Program-made: the position numbers and the translations under genes
Assembly (NCBI GenBank): GCA_021604585.1
Contig: BQJG01000046.1
Coordinates: forward strand, 1-29,533
From: Hyphococcus sp.
GTDB lineage: Bacteria; Pseudomonadota; Alphaproteobacteria; Caulobacterales; Parvularculaceae
Direction of reading: 5' to 3'
DNA: 29,533 bases
In this document: one piece after another, positions 5,993 to 14,356 of the stretch
Numbering within the stretch: position 1 is the stretch's first letter
Layout: the number at the start of each line of letters is the position of its first letter
The notes under the pieces: model-generated
What the model was told of the DNA's origin: nothing
Seen by the model: the letters and a program-made list of their open reading frames with translations, nothing else
Databases searched by the model: none

Positions 5993-8092
5993 ATGCGCTT
6001 GGCGACGACATTTTCACTCACTTCTATTATCGCCTTGGGGCTCATCTCAGGGGCCGCAGCAGCCGACAATCTGCCCGACGAGATTGTCGTCAACGGAAAA
6101 TATCTGTCTATCGACAAGCTGAACGCGGTGAAGGCGCCGACGCCGATCATCGACGTGCCGCAGAGCCTGACGATTATCTCAGAAGACCAGATCGCCGAGC
6201 AATCCTTTACCAATATCGGCGATGTGTTGCGCTACACGCCGGGGCTTTCGATCAGCCAGGGCGAGGGCCATCGCGACGCCATTATCATTCGTGGCAATCA
6301 GACCACGGCGGATTTCTTCATCGACGGTTTGCGCGACGATGTTCAATATTTCCGCCCGCTCTACAATGTGCAGCAGATTGAAATCCTGCGCGGATCGAAC
6401 GCGTTGCTGTTCGGCCGGGGCGGCGGCGGCGGTGTGGTCAACCGCGTCACCAAAACGCCGGTCAATGGCCAATTCGCCGGGATGACTGCAAGCGCCGACA
6501 CGTTCGGCGCTTACAGTCTGAGCGGTGATGTGAATTATTCCGTCGGCGACAGCGCTGGTTTCCGCCTCAACGGTTTCTACGAAGAGCTCAATAATCACCG
6601 CGATTTCTATGATGGCCGCCGCTTCGCGATCAATCCGACTTTCGCGCTCGATCTCACGCCCTCGACATCGGTGTTGTTCTCCTACGAATATTTGAATGAC
6701 GACCGTGTGGTGGATCGCGGCGTTCCTTCCGTCACCGTTGCGGGCGGGCCGGATGCGCCGCTCGAAGGTTTCGACAAGACGTTCTTCGGCTCGCCGGACC
6801 AGAACTTCACTACGCTCGAAGCCCATATCGTCCGCGCCAAGATCGATCACACTTTCTCGGATTTCCTGCGCGGCAATATCACGGCGCAGTTCGCAGATTA
6901 CGCCAAGCTGTATCAAAACATTTACACCGCTGATTTCGACGCGGCGACCAACATGATCACCATGGACGGCTATCAGGATATGACGGAGCGTCAGAATCTG
7001 ATTTTTCAGGGCAATCTGATCGGTGAATTTGCGACCGGTCCGTTCGGGCACACGGTGTTGTTCGGCGCCGAATATGGCGATCAGGATACGGCCAATGCGC
7101 GCAACGATAATTTCTTCACTGACAGCGCGGACGATCAGATCACGTTTTTATTCAGCGATCCGCTGAACATTCCTGAATTCGCCTTCTCAACGCCGGTGCG
7201 CGGGACGCAATCCGACGTGAAGTTTACTTCCGTCTATCTGCAGGACCAGATCGATGTAACCGGCTGGCTGAAAATCGTCGCCGGCGTGCGCTTCGACCGT
7301 TTCGATCTCGACGTGGTGGACGCGTTTGAAGTCGCTGACGGCGACACTGACGGCAACGACGGCTTCTTAAACCGCGTTGACGAAGAAATTTCGCCGCGCT
7401 TTGGCGTGATCCTGAAGCCATCGGAAAATGTTTCGTTTTACGGCAGCTACAGCGAGAGCTTTTTGCCGCGCTCTGGCGATCAATTCCTGACCTTGAGCCT
7501 CACCGAAGAGGCGCTGAAGCCGCAATTTTTTAAGAACACCGAGATCGGCGCCAAATGGGACATCACACCGGCGTTGAGCCTCTCCACCGCCTTGTTCCGG
7601 CTTGAGCGCGAAAGCGTCACCACGGCCGATCCGCTCAATCCCGGCAATACGCTCATTCTCGACGGCACGATCACGAAAGGCTTTGAGCTGCAGCTTTCCG
7701 GCGAGGTGACCGATCGCTGGACGGTGAATGGCGGCGTCAGCGTGCTTGACGGCGAAGTCGATGGCGGCGGCGCCGACGGCAATGTCACCGCGCAAACGCC
7801 GGACTTCATGTTCTCGCTGTGGAACCATTATGACGTGACCGACCGCTTCGGCGTCGGCCTTGGCGTGACGCATCAATCCGCGATGTTTGTCGGTGTCGAT
7901 AACAGCGTCGAACTGCCGGGTTACACCCGCGTCGATGCGGCGGTGTTTTACGATGTGAGCGACGCCGTGCGCGTGCAGGTCAATCTCGAAAACCTGCTCG
8001 ACGAAAGCTATTTCCCTGACGCGCATAGCAATGACAATATTTCCACCGGTGAGCCGCTCAATGCGCGCTTCACGGTTTCCGCGAGGTTTTAG
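5993..8092 (+). CDS. TonB-dependent catecholate-type siderophore receptor
   Basis: 699 residues from the ATG at 5993; the in-frame TTG at 5975 would only add residues before the signal peptide. Signal peptide of about 23 residues ending A-A-A-A, then a TonB-box-like D-E-I-V-V. The plug domain (about 45-165) reads V-P-Q-S-L-T-I-I, I-G-D-V-L-R-Y-T-P-G-L and I-L-R-G-S-N-A-L-L-F-G-R-G, ending with G-G-G-V-V-N-R-V-T-K. The rest is a 22-strand-barrel-type sequence with the terminal F-T-V-S-A-R-F that outer-membrane assembly recognises. Best match in pattern is the Fiu/FhuA-like siderophore receptor group (COG4774). It imports ferric siderophores across the outer membrane using TonB energy. No siderophore synthesis or ABC import gene lies nearby. 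Confidence 0.93.
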   Translation: MRLATTFSLTSIIALGLISGAAAADNLPDEIVVNGKYLSIDKLNAVKAPTPIIDVPQSLTIISEDQIAEQSFTNIGDVLRYTPGLSISQGEGHRDAIIIRGNQTTADFFIDGLRDDVQYFRPLYNVQQIEILRGSNALLFGRGGGGGVVNRVTKTPVNGQFAGMTASADTFGAYSLSGDVNYSVGDSAGFRLNGFYEELNNHRDFYDGRRFAINPTFALDLTPSTSVLFSYEYLNDDRVVDRGVPSVTVAGGPDAPLEGFDKTFFGSPDQNFTTLEAHIVRAKIDHTFSDFLRGNITAQFADYAKLYQNIYTADFDAATNMITMDGYQDMTERQNLIFQGNLIGEFATGPFGHTVLFGAEYGDQDTANARNDNFFTDSADDQITFLFSDPLNIPEFAFSTPVRGTQSDVKFTSVYLQDQIDVTGWLKIVAGVRFDRFDLDVVDAFEVADGDTDGNDGFLNRVDEEISPRFGVILKPSENVSFYGSYSESFLPRSGDQFLTLSLTEEALKPQFFKNTEIGAKWDITPALSLSTALFRLERESVTTADPLNPGNTLILDGTITKGFELQLSGEVTDRWTVNGGVSVLDGEVDGGGADGNVTAQTPDFMFSLWNHYDVTDRFGVGLGVTHQSAMFVGVDNSVELPGYTRVDAAVFYDVSDAVRVQVNLENLLDESYFPDAHSNDNISTGEPLNARFTVSARF

Positions 8093-8115
8093 GGCTCAGA
8101 AGGCCGAGCCCGGTC

Positions 8116-8132
8116 GTGTTGCGCCGCAACAC
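8116..8132. other. Perfect stem in the receptor-desaturase gap
   Basis: GTGTTGCG (8116-8123) pairs with CGCAACAC (8125-8132), 24 bases after the receptor stop. It could be a transcription end or stabiliser for the receptor mRNA. No T run follows directly, so it is not a textbook intrinsic terminator. The rest of the 218-base gap to the desaturase shows nothing I recognise. Confidence 0.4.
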
Positions 8133-8310
8133 AAAAGTCATTTTTGGGGCGCTGTCGGTCGTGATCGCCGGCGCCCAAAGCGGACGCTGATCGCAATCGA
8201 CTACAAAAAGTGAGTCGCTGCGATTTCCCTTCGTGTGCGAAACTGGTTAAGCAGGGTCTAAAGAAACCAGAGGGAATCCGCCCGCCGCGTTCACAAAACG
8301 GGCGCAGATC

Positions 8311-9456
8311 GTGAGTAAAACGAGTTTCATGCAAAACAGACTTCCTGCCGCCGTCTCCCGGAATTTTAATCGACTTCAGGAGGCCGCCGGACATGCGGCC
8401 CACAATTTGTCCGCGCGTGCCCATGACGCCAACGCCGCGCGGCAAGAAATGCTGCGCCGGATTGTGCAGCACTGCAAAGAGTTTCAGGGCGCACATCTGC
8501 ATCGTTCGCTGGGGCAGGCGGCTTTGTCGCTTGCGCTTTATGGCGGCGCCATTGCTGTGATGATGGCGCTGGTTGCCTTTGGCTACTGGCCGTTCGCCTT
8601 GTTGCTCTCGCCGCTCGCCGGCGGATTGCTGATCAAGCTTTTTATCATTCAGCATGATTGCGGACATGGCAGTTATTTCCACAATAAGCGCGCCAACCAG
8701 GCGCTTGGCTTTTTAATTTCCATCCTCACCTTCACGCCGTTCGCCTTCTGGCGTGACGCGCATAATCGCCATCATGCAAGCTCCGGCGATCTCGACCGGC
8801 GCGGGGTTGGCGGAGTCGACACGCTGACCGTTGGCGAATATCGCGCGCTGAGCTTGTCCAAGCGGATCATGTACCGGTTTTACCGCCATCCGGTGGTGAT
8901 GATCGTGATCGGCGCGCCGCTCTATTTTTTCTTTTTGCAGCGCCTGCCGCTGGCCGGCCCAATGCCCTTCGCCGAAGTTTATTCCGGCATGAAATTCCGG
9001 CAGGTGTGGAAATCGGTCTTCGCGCTCAATCTGGCGCTGATTGCGTTCTATGGCGCACTGTCGATGCTGCTCGGTTTTGGCGTGGTCGCCCTGGCGATTA
9101 TCCCTGCCGTCACCGTCGCCGCCTGGGGCGGGACATGGCTGTTCTTTGTCCAGCATCAATATGAGGATACATACTGGGCCCGCCGCGAAGATTGGGACTA
9201 CGCCGAAGCGGCGGTCTTCGGTTCGTCGCATTATAAATTGCCTGGACCACTGCGGTGGCTGACCGGCAATATCGGCCTGCACCATATTCATCACCTGGCG
9301 AGTCGCATCCCCAATTATCGCCTGATGGAATGTTATCGCGCCAGCGAGGATTTACTCACTCTGCCGGTGATGACGATCCGCGAGAGCATTCGTTGCGCAC
9401 GACTTGCACTGTGGTGTCCTGAGCGCCGCAAGATGGTCAGTTTCGCGGCTGCTTAA
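8311..9456 (+). CDS. Membrane fatty acid desaturase (three histidine boxes)
   Basis: 381 residues. The di-iron histidine boxes are clear: H115-D-C-G-H, H151-N-R-H-H and H324-H-I-H-H, with spacing normal for the DesA/Delta-12-type acyl-lipid desaturase family. These enzymes insert a double bond into membrane acyl chains using O2 and reduced ferredoxin or similar. Membrane segments flank the boxes (about 69-115, 133-150, 193-215, 236-280). The N-terminal 60 residues are soluble and rich in Ala and His, longer than the usual N-terminus. The GTG at 8311 is taken as start; the in-frame ATG at 8329 is a close alternative, since neither has a strong ribosome site. A stand-alone gene on the plus strand. 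Confidence 0.9.
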   Translation: MSKTSFMQNRLPAAVSRNFNRLQEAAGHAAHNLSARAHDANAARQEMLRRIVQHCKEFQGAHLHRSLGQAALSLALYGGAIAVMMALVAFGYWPFALLLSPLAGGLLIKLFIIQHDCGHGSYFHNKRANQALGFLISILTFTPFAFWRDAHNRHHASSGDLDRRGVGGVDTLTVGEYRALSLSKRIMYRFYRHPVVMIVIGAPLYFFFLQRLPLAGPMPFAEVYSGMKFRQVWKSVFALNLALIAFYGALSMLLGFGVVALAIIPAVTVAAWGGTWLFFVQHQYEDTYWARREDWDYAEAAVFGSSHYKLPGPLRWLTGNIGLHHIHHLASRIPNYRLMECYRASEDLLTLPVMTIRESIRCARLALWCPERRKMVSFAAA

Positions 9457-9463
9457 CGCGGTT

Positions 9464-9482
9464 GGCGCTTTGCGCCGCTTTT
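9464..9482 (+). terminator. Weak intrinsic terminator after the desaturase
   Basis: GGCGC (9464-9468), loop TTT, GCGCC (9472-9476), then a four-base T run (9479-9482), just after the desaturase stop. The stem is short, so termination may be partial. Confidence 0.45.
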
Positions 9483-9516
9483 GCCTATTCTCCCCCGGGC
9501 AAAAGAGGGGCGTTCC

Positions 9517-11235
9517 ATGAAGTCTGTGTTGGTTGCATTCGCCGCCCTGGCGATGTTTGCGGGATGTTCAAAAAAAGAAGCGCCCGCCGCGCCAGTAGCG
9601 CCGGATGAAAATACGGTGCGGATGACTGCGCAGGGCGAGGTCATTGGGTTTGTGACGCCGGACGGCGCGCATTCATGGCGCGGGCTGCCCTTCGCCGCGC
9701 CGCCTGTCGGCGATCTGCGCTGGCGGGCGCCGCAACAACCCGCCGGCTGGGAGGGCGCGCGCATTGCAACCGAGTTCGGCGCGCGCTGCGCGCAAATGTC
9801 GAACCGCCTCAACGCCCAGGAAAAAATCGAACCGGGTCTTTTGCTCGGGTCGGAGGATTGTCTCTATCTCGATATCTATGCGCCGGCCAATTCTCGTTTG
9901 GCTGATGCGCCCGGCGAAAAGCTTCCCGTCATGGTCTGGATTCATGGCGGTTCTAATGTCTGGGGGCGCGGCTCTTCCTATGACGGTTCGCGCCTTGCGG
10001 TGCATGAGAATGTCATCATCGTGCCCGTGCAGTATCGGCTTGGGCCGTTTGGGTTTTTCTCCGACCCTATGCTGCGCGCTGACGCGCAAACGCCCGAAGA
10101 CGCGGCGGCGAATTTCGCCATCCTCGACCTTATCGCATCGCTTCGCTGGGTGCAGGAAAATATCGGCGCATTTGGCGGCGACCCTGACAATGTCACCATC
10201 TTTGGCGAGAGCGCGGGCGGGCACAATGTCGGGGCGCTGCTGGCATCGCCGCTGGCGAAAGGACTTTTCCAGCGCGCGATTTTGCAATCCGGCAGCTTTG
10301 ACAGCGTGCCGGTGACGGACGCCGAAAACGCCAACAGCAAGGAGCGCAATCCTTCAGGCGCCATTGTGCAAAAACTTGGCGCGCAATCGGCGGAAGCGTT
10401 GCGCGGCGTATCGGCGACAAGACTGCTGGAAGCCTATGGCATGGGCGTAGAGGATCGCATCGAAATGCCCACGGTGATCGCCGACGGCGTTACAGTGCCG
10501 GCGGCGGGGCTGAGAGAGTCGCTATCATCGGCTGAGACGTTCAACCCGGTTCCGATCATCACCGGCGTCAATCGCGACGAGCTTAAATTCTTTCATGCAG
10601 CAAGTCAGCGGCTCACTAAAAAATTCCTCGGGATTTTTCTCGTCTCCCGCGACAAGGGTTTTTATGATGCGGTTGCGGAATATCCGAGCCGCATCTGGCG
10701 CATTCGCTCCGTCGATCAACCCGCCGCTGCCATCGCGGCGGCTGGCGGGGCCCCGGTCTATGCCTACCGGTTTGACTGGGATGAGGGCGGGCGGTTCGGC
10801 TTTTCGGACTTGGCGCATTTGCTCGGGGCCGCCCACGCTATTGAAATCCCCTTTGTTTTCAACAGGTTTCAACTCTTGGGCGACCTCGACAACGTGATGT
10901 TCCGCAAAAAGACTGCCGCCTCGCGCGAAAAACTGTCGCGCGCTATGGGCGCTTACTGGGCGAATTTTGCGCGCGATGGCGCACCGTCTGCGGAAGGGTT
11001 TCCCAATTGGCCAGCCTATTCTTCCGCAGGCGGAACATTGCTGCGTTTCGACAGCAATACTGATGGCGGCATTGAGATCATGCAGAACACAGATACGCTC
11101 GAAAAGCTGACGGCTGATCTTAAAGCCGACCCTCGCCTCAATGCAGAGGAGCGTTGTCTCGTTGTGGAGGCGATTCGCTTCTGGCTGGATGGCCTCGCCG
11201 AGGAAATCAGCGCGGACATTGGATGCGCCGCGTAA
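9517..11235 (+). CDS. Exported type-B carboxylesterase (lipoprotein)
   Basis: 572 residues. The alpha/beta-hydrolase of the carboxylesterase-B family hydrolyses carboxylic esters. The catalytic triad is visible: S232 in G-E-S-A-G-G, the acid at D354/E355 in G-V-N-R-D-E-L, and H440 in G-A-A-H-A-I-E-I-P-F. The oxyanion loop is W-I-H-G-G; the family opening R-G-L-P-F-A-A-P-P-V-G-D-L-R-W is near residue 55. The N-terminus ends in F-A-G-C17, an acceptable lipobox, so it is probably lipid-anchored outside the inner membrane. ATG at 9517 is chosen over the TTG at 9481 because it places the signal sequence at the front. The M20 hydrolase starts 40 bases later on the same strand, so an operon is likely. 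Confidence 0.92.
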   Translation: MKSVLVAFAALAMFAGCSKKEAPAAPVAPDENTVRMTAQGEVIGFVTPDGAHSWRGLPFAAPPVGDLRWRAPQQPAGWEGARIATEFGARCAQMSNRLNAQEKIEPGLLLGSEDCLYLDIYAPANSRLADAPGEKLPVMVWIHGGSNVWGRGSSYDGSRLAVHENVIIVPVQYRLGPFGFFSDPMLRADAQTPEDAAANFAILDLIASLRWVQENIGAFGGDPDNVTIFGESAGGHNVGALLASPLAKGLFQRAILQSGSFDSVPVTDAENANSKERNPSGAIVQKLGAQSAEALRGVSATRLLEAYGMGVEDRIEMPTVIADGVTVPAAGLRESLSSAETFNPVPIITGVNRDELKFFHAASQRLTKKFLGIFLVSRDKGFYDAVAEYPSRIWRIRSVDQPAAAIAAAGGAPVYAYRFDWDEGGRFGFSDLAHLLGAAHAIEIPFVFNRFQLLGDLDNVMFRKKTAASREKLSRAMGAYWANFARDGAPSAEGFPNWPAYSSAGGTLLRFDSNTDGGIEIMQNTDTLEKLTADLKADPRLNAEERCLVVEAIRFWLDGLAEEISADIGCAA

Positions 11236-11275
11236 CAACTTAAATGCACCACGCACGTCACAGAAAGGCCTTACC

Positions 11276-12580
11276 ATGAAATTTGTAGCAACATTGATGG
11301 CCGGCGCCGCGCTTATGACGGCGCCCGCTTCCGCTCAATCGACACTAAAGGCCGATATTGCGGCGGATTACGACGCGAATCTAGAAACATTATTTCTGCA
11401 CTTCCACCAAAACCCGGAGCTTTCTCATCGCGAGTTCAAGACCGCAAAACGTCTCGCGGAGGAGATCAGGGCGCTCGGCTATGACGTCACCGAGGGCGTC
11501 GGCGGGACGGGCGTTGTCGCTGTCATGAAGAATGGCGAAGGCCCGACGATCATGATCCGCGCCGATATGGACGGTCTGCCGGTGAAGGAAGATTCAGGGC
11601 TCTCCTATGCCTCGACTGCGACCCAGGAGGACATTGATGGGATTGTCAAACCGGTGATGCATGCCTGCGGCCACGACACTCACATCACCGCGCTGGTCGG
11701 CACGGCGCGCCAGTTGGCGGCGCGCAAGGATCAATGGTCGGGCACGCTTGTCCTTATTGGTCAGCCGGCGGAGGAACGGATTTCCGGCGCGCGGATGATG
11801 ATGGAGGATGGGCTCTATAAGCGCTTTCCGAAGCCTGACTATGCGCTGGCGTTTCATGTGAGCGCGGGCACGCCGGTTGGCCGCATTGAAGCGCCGCTCG
11901 GCATTACCGGATCGAGCTCCGACAGCGTCGATATCATCGTGCATGGCGTCGGGGCCCATGGCGCTTCGCCGCACAAAGGCATTGATCCGGTGCTGGTCGC
12001 CTCGCAGATCGTCGTTTCACTGCAATCGGTGGTGTCGCGCAGCATTGCCCCGCTTGATCCCGGGGTAATCACTGTCGGTTCGATCCATGGCGGGAGCAAG
12101 CACAATATCATCGGCGATGAAGTCCATATGCAACTCACGGTCCGGTCCGATAATCCGGAGGTGCGTGCGCTATTGCTGGATGGCATCGACCGTGTCGCCG
12201 AAGGCGTCGCGATTTCCATGGGCGTGCCGAAGAAACTGATGCCGGAAGTGATCCGCTCGAAAACCGAATCGACGCCGCCAACCATCAATGATCGCGCGAC
12301 AGCGGAGATCGTGCGCGCTGCAATCACGGCGGGCATGGGTGAGGTCGTTTTGTTCGAGCAGCCGCGCACCGGCATGGGCGCGGAGGATTTCGCCTATTTC
12401 GTCACCCCGGAAACCGGCGTCAAAGGCGTCTACCTTGATGTTGGCGGCACGCCGGAAAAGGATGTGGACGACGCGCCATCGCATCATTCACCCTTCTTCA
12501 AGATTGAACCGGAACCGGCGATCAAAACCGGCGTTGAGGCGATGACAGTGTCCGCCATCGCGCTCTTTGGCGAGGAGTAA
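11276..12580 (+). CDS. Exported M20-family amidohydrolase/peptidase
   Basis: 434 residues. The signal peptide M-K-F-V...A-S-A (about 20 residues) shows export. The metal-binding motifs of the M20D (HipO/AbgA-like) group are present: R-A-D-M-D-G near residue 97, H129-A-C-G-H-D, and G-Q-P-A-E-E with E166/E167. A dimerisation domain lies between about 190 and 310, and a late G-M-G-A-E-D-F-A-Y-F carries further ligands. Members remove acyl or aminoacyl groups from amino acids. The ATG at 11276 has AGAAAGG upstream; the frame runs open farther upstream into the esterase gene but without sense. With the preceding esterase it may form a scavenging pair in the periplasm. Convergent with the next gene, five bases away. 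Confidence 0.92.
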   Translation: MKFVATLMAGAALMTAPASAQSTLKADIAADYDANLETLFLHFHQNPELSHREFKTAKRLAEEIRALGYDVTEGVGGTGVVAVMKNGEGPTIMIRADMDGLPVKEDSGLSYASTATQEDIDGIVKPVMHACGHDTHITALVGTARQLAARKDQWSGTLVLIGQPAEERISGARMMMEDGLYKRFPKPDYALAFHVSAGTPVGRIEAPLGITGSSSDSVDIIVHGVGAHGASPHKGIDPVLVASQIVVSLQSVVSRSIAPLDPGVITVGSIHGGSKHNIIGDEVHMQLTVRSDNPEVRALLLDGIDRVAEGVAISMGVPKKLMPEVIRSKTESTPPTINDRATAEIVRAAITAGMGEVVLFEQPRTGMGAEDFAYFVTPETGVKGVYLDVGGTPEKDVDDAPSHHSPFFKIEPEPAIKTGVEAMTVSAIALFGEE

Positions 12581-12585
12581 AGGAC

Positions 12586-13629
12586 TTAGTCGTCGTCGCT
12601 GTAATCGACTCCGCTGACGCGAATATCGCCGCGCCCGCGCGCCCGCACAGTTCCTTCATGCGAGCGAATGAAAACGCTCGCCGAATTATTGGCGCGAATG
12701 TCAGGATTGATTGCAACGCCGCCAAAATCAAATCCGCCCGAGCCGCTCAAGTCGACAAACAGACGGTCGGCGCGGCCTGTGGCGATGTCCATGTCGCCGG
12801 AGCCATGAATCGAGGCGCGGCTTTCGCCCGCAACGCTTGCGAGCGATATGTCGCCTGACCCCTGAATGCTGAGATCAGCGCCGCCTTTGACGTTGCCGGC
12901 GTCAATGTCGCCGGAACCGTGAATGCTCGCCTCGAACGGTCCATTGATGTCGCCGATTTCAATATCACCGGAACCATGAATGTCAGCGGAACTCGCTGCG
13001 CCGATATTAACGACCTTGATGTCTCCAGAGCCGTGAATGTTCGCCGCAAGCGAAGCGGCGGAACCGCCAATGAAATCACCCGATCCGTGAATCGAAATGG
13101 CGAGGGCCCCAGCGACATCGCCGACTTTGAGATCGCCTGAGCCGTGAATGCCGATATCAGCGCTCGCAAGGTCGCCGAGATAGCCGTCAACATGACCGCC
13201 GGAGATTTTGAGCGCGCTCATTGTGTTGTCGGCGTCAAGCATGATCACCGCGCTTTCAAATTCAAGCGATGTTCCCGCCGGGATGGTCAGCGACAGGGTC
13301 GGATAGTCTTCCAGAAAAATCCGAAAAGCGTCTTCATGGTTTCGCCGCCAGTTGACCCGGTCGTGCCAGCGATTCTCGTCGGGGTCTTCATCGCTGTGAA
13401 CGATCAGGACGGAACCGTCCTCGCGAACCTCCAGCGGATAGGACGCGTCATCGCCCGCCGTCCGATTTAGCCGGACAGCGCCGCTGGCGACGGTTTTCAC
13501 ATGCACCGTGCCGATAAAGTCCGTGATCAGGACTTTGTCTGCGCCGGCATGACTCGTCTGCTGTGCGGCGGCGGGCGAAAAGATCGCGGCGCCGGCGCTT
13601 AGCGCAGCAAAAAGAATGGGTGTTCGCAT
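12586..13629 (-). CDS. Secreted GIN/DUF2807-like beta-solenoid protein with HGSGD repeats
   Basis: 347 residues. A signal peptide (about 1-22, ending A-A-A-Q) leads to a moderately charged domain (about 30-140). Then eight repeats follow with H, Q or S at positions 162, 181, 199, 218, 237, 256, 275 and 295, each of the form A-x-I-H-G-S-G-D-I-x-x-G-x-x-x. The spacing is 19 residues with one 18 and one 20. Such GSGD ladders are known in the putative autotransporter-adhesin-head GIN domain (DUF2807) and in DUF4097-type proteins, predicted to stack as a right-handed beta-helix. It has no anchor motif or membrane helix, so it is likely periplasmic or surface-exposed. Function is unknown. It shares a 213-base divergent promoter region with the Arg/Asp-rich secreted protein. 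Confidence 0.8.
   Translation of the reverse strand: MRTPILFAALSAGAAIFSPAAAQQTSHAGADKVLITDFIGTVHVKTVASGAVRLNRTAGDDASYPLEVREDGSVLIVHSDEDPDENRWHDRVNWRRNHEDAFRIFLEDYPTLSLTIPAGTSLEFESAVIMLDADNTMSALKISGGHVDGYLGDLASADIGIHGSGDLKVGDVAGALAISIHGSGDFIGGSAASLAANIHGSGDIKVVNIGAASSADIHGSGDIEIGDINGPFEASIHGSGDIDAGNVKGGADLSIQGSGDISLASVAGESRASIHGSGDMDIATGRADRLFVDLSGSGGFDFGGVAINPDIRANNSASVFIRSHEGTVRARGRGDIRVSGVDYSDDD
12700..13152 (-). repeat. In-gene tandem repeat, period about 57 bp
   Basis: These bases encode residues 160-310 of the HGSGD protein. The protein period of 19 residues gives a 57-bp DNA period. The GGATCGGGTGAT-type core is the best conserved part in DNA, and the rest of each unit has diverged, so the repeat is old rather than a recent slippage product. 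Confidence 0.75.
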
Positions 13630-13842
13630 GGTGACTTCCCCTGTTGGCTCCGGTCTTGGGGAAAAGCCTAGGCGGTGAGGCCATGCAGAGCAAATGGCCT
13701 GCGATCAAGCGCCCTATTTCCGCCATGAAAGGACCCGGAAAAGACCTTGGTCTCGAAAGGCGGGCGGCGGGCGGTCGCGCGTTTGATGGACATGAGACGT
13801 GAACGGCTGAGGGGCTTTCGCTCTCAAGTGATGGAGTAGGAC

Positions 13843-14256
13843 ATGTTGAACAAAGTAGCAGCGAGTGTTTTGGGCGCCGGTTTCGTGCTGATGAGCGCGC
13901 AGGCGTTTGCGGGCGAGTGGAAATTTAATCCGCGCGCTTGCCCCGATCTGGTGGAAGATCGTTATGACAGGATTGAAGACCGGCGCGATGCGCGTTTCAA
14001 TACCGGCCGCCGCGATCGCATCGAGGACCGCTTTGACCGCCGCGAAAACCGCCGCGATGAAGCGGTGACCATTTGCCCTATCAGCTCGTTCTATTATGTG
14101 CCCGACCGGCGCGAACTTCGCCGGGCCGATTATCGCGGCAGGGGCAACGCCTATGACCGTCACCGCGCCAATCTCCGCCCGCCGCTGAGCTATGACCGCC
14201 GTGCGCGGATGTATTACCGCTATGACAATGGCCGCAAAATCTATGTGCGCGGCTAA
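13843..14256 (+). CDS. Secreted Arg/Asp-rich small protein of unknown function
   Basis: 137 residues. A clear signal peptide (about 1-23, ending A-F-A) is followed by a short mature protein. The middle (about 37-73) is a run of D-R-x-x-[DE]-R steps, an alternating acidic/basic helix. It is bracketed by two cysteines, C33 (A-C-P-D-L) and C78 (I-C-P-I), that could form a disulfide. The C-terminal third is Tyr/Arg-rich and ends Y-Y-R-Y-D-N-G-R-K-I-Y-V-R-G. It recalls RcnB-like periplasmic proteins in composition but lacks a motif I can assign. GGAG lies nine bases before the ATG, and a strong terminator follows, so this is a single-gene transcript. Coding is well supported; function is not known. 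Confidence 0.8.
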   Translation: MLNKVAASVLGAGFVLMSAQAFAGEWKFNPRACPDLVEDRYDRIEDRRDARFNTGRRDRIEDRFDRRENRRDEAVTICPISSFYYVPDRRELRRADYRGRGNAYDRHRANLRPPLSYDRRARMYYRYDNGRKIYVRG

Positions 14257-14285
14257 TCCGTCAACGGATTGAAATGACAAAGAAG

Positions 14286-14309
14286 CGGCGCCCGATGGGC
14301 GCCGTTTTT
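14286..14309 (+). terminator. Strong rho-independent terminator
   Basis: CGGCGCCC (14286-14293), loop GAT, GGGCGCCG (14297-14304), then TTTTT. The eight-base perfect GC stem with a T run sits 30 bases after the Arg/Asp-rich protein gene and should end its transcript. Confidence 0.9.
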
Positions 14310-14356
14310 GCAAGGGTATGGTCTGGCGCCGCTGCGAAGCAATGGGCCGGCATTCC

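Noticed and set aside
6179..7051. Minus-strand frame of 290 codons opposite the TonB receptor
   Set aside because: The receptor plug and barrel motifs on the plus strand explain these bases; the opposite frame shows no known motif.
12700..13152. HGSGD repeats as RTX calcium-binding repeats
   Set aside because: RTX repeats are nine residues (G-G-x-G-x-D-x-U-x); here the period is 19 and the pattern differs.
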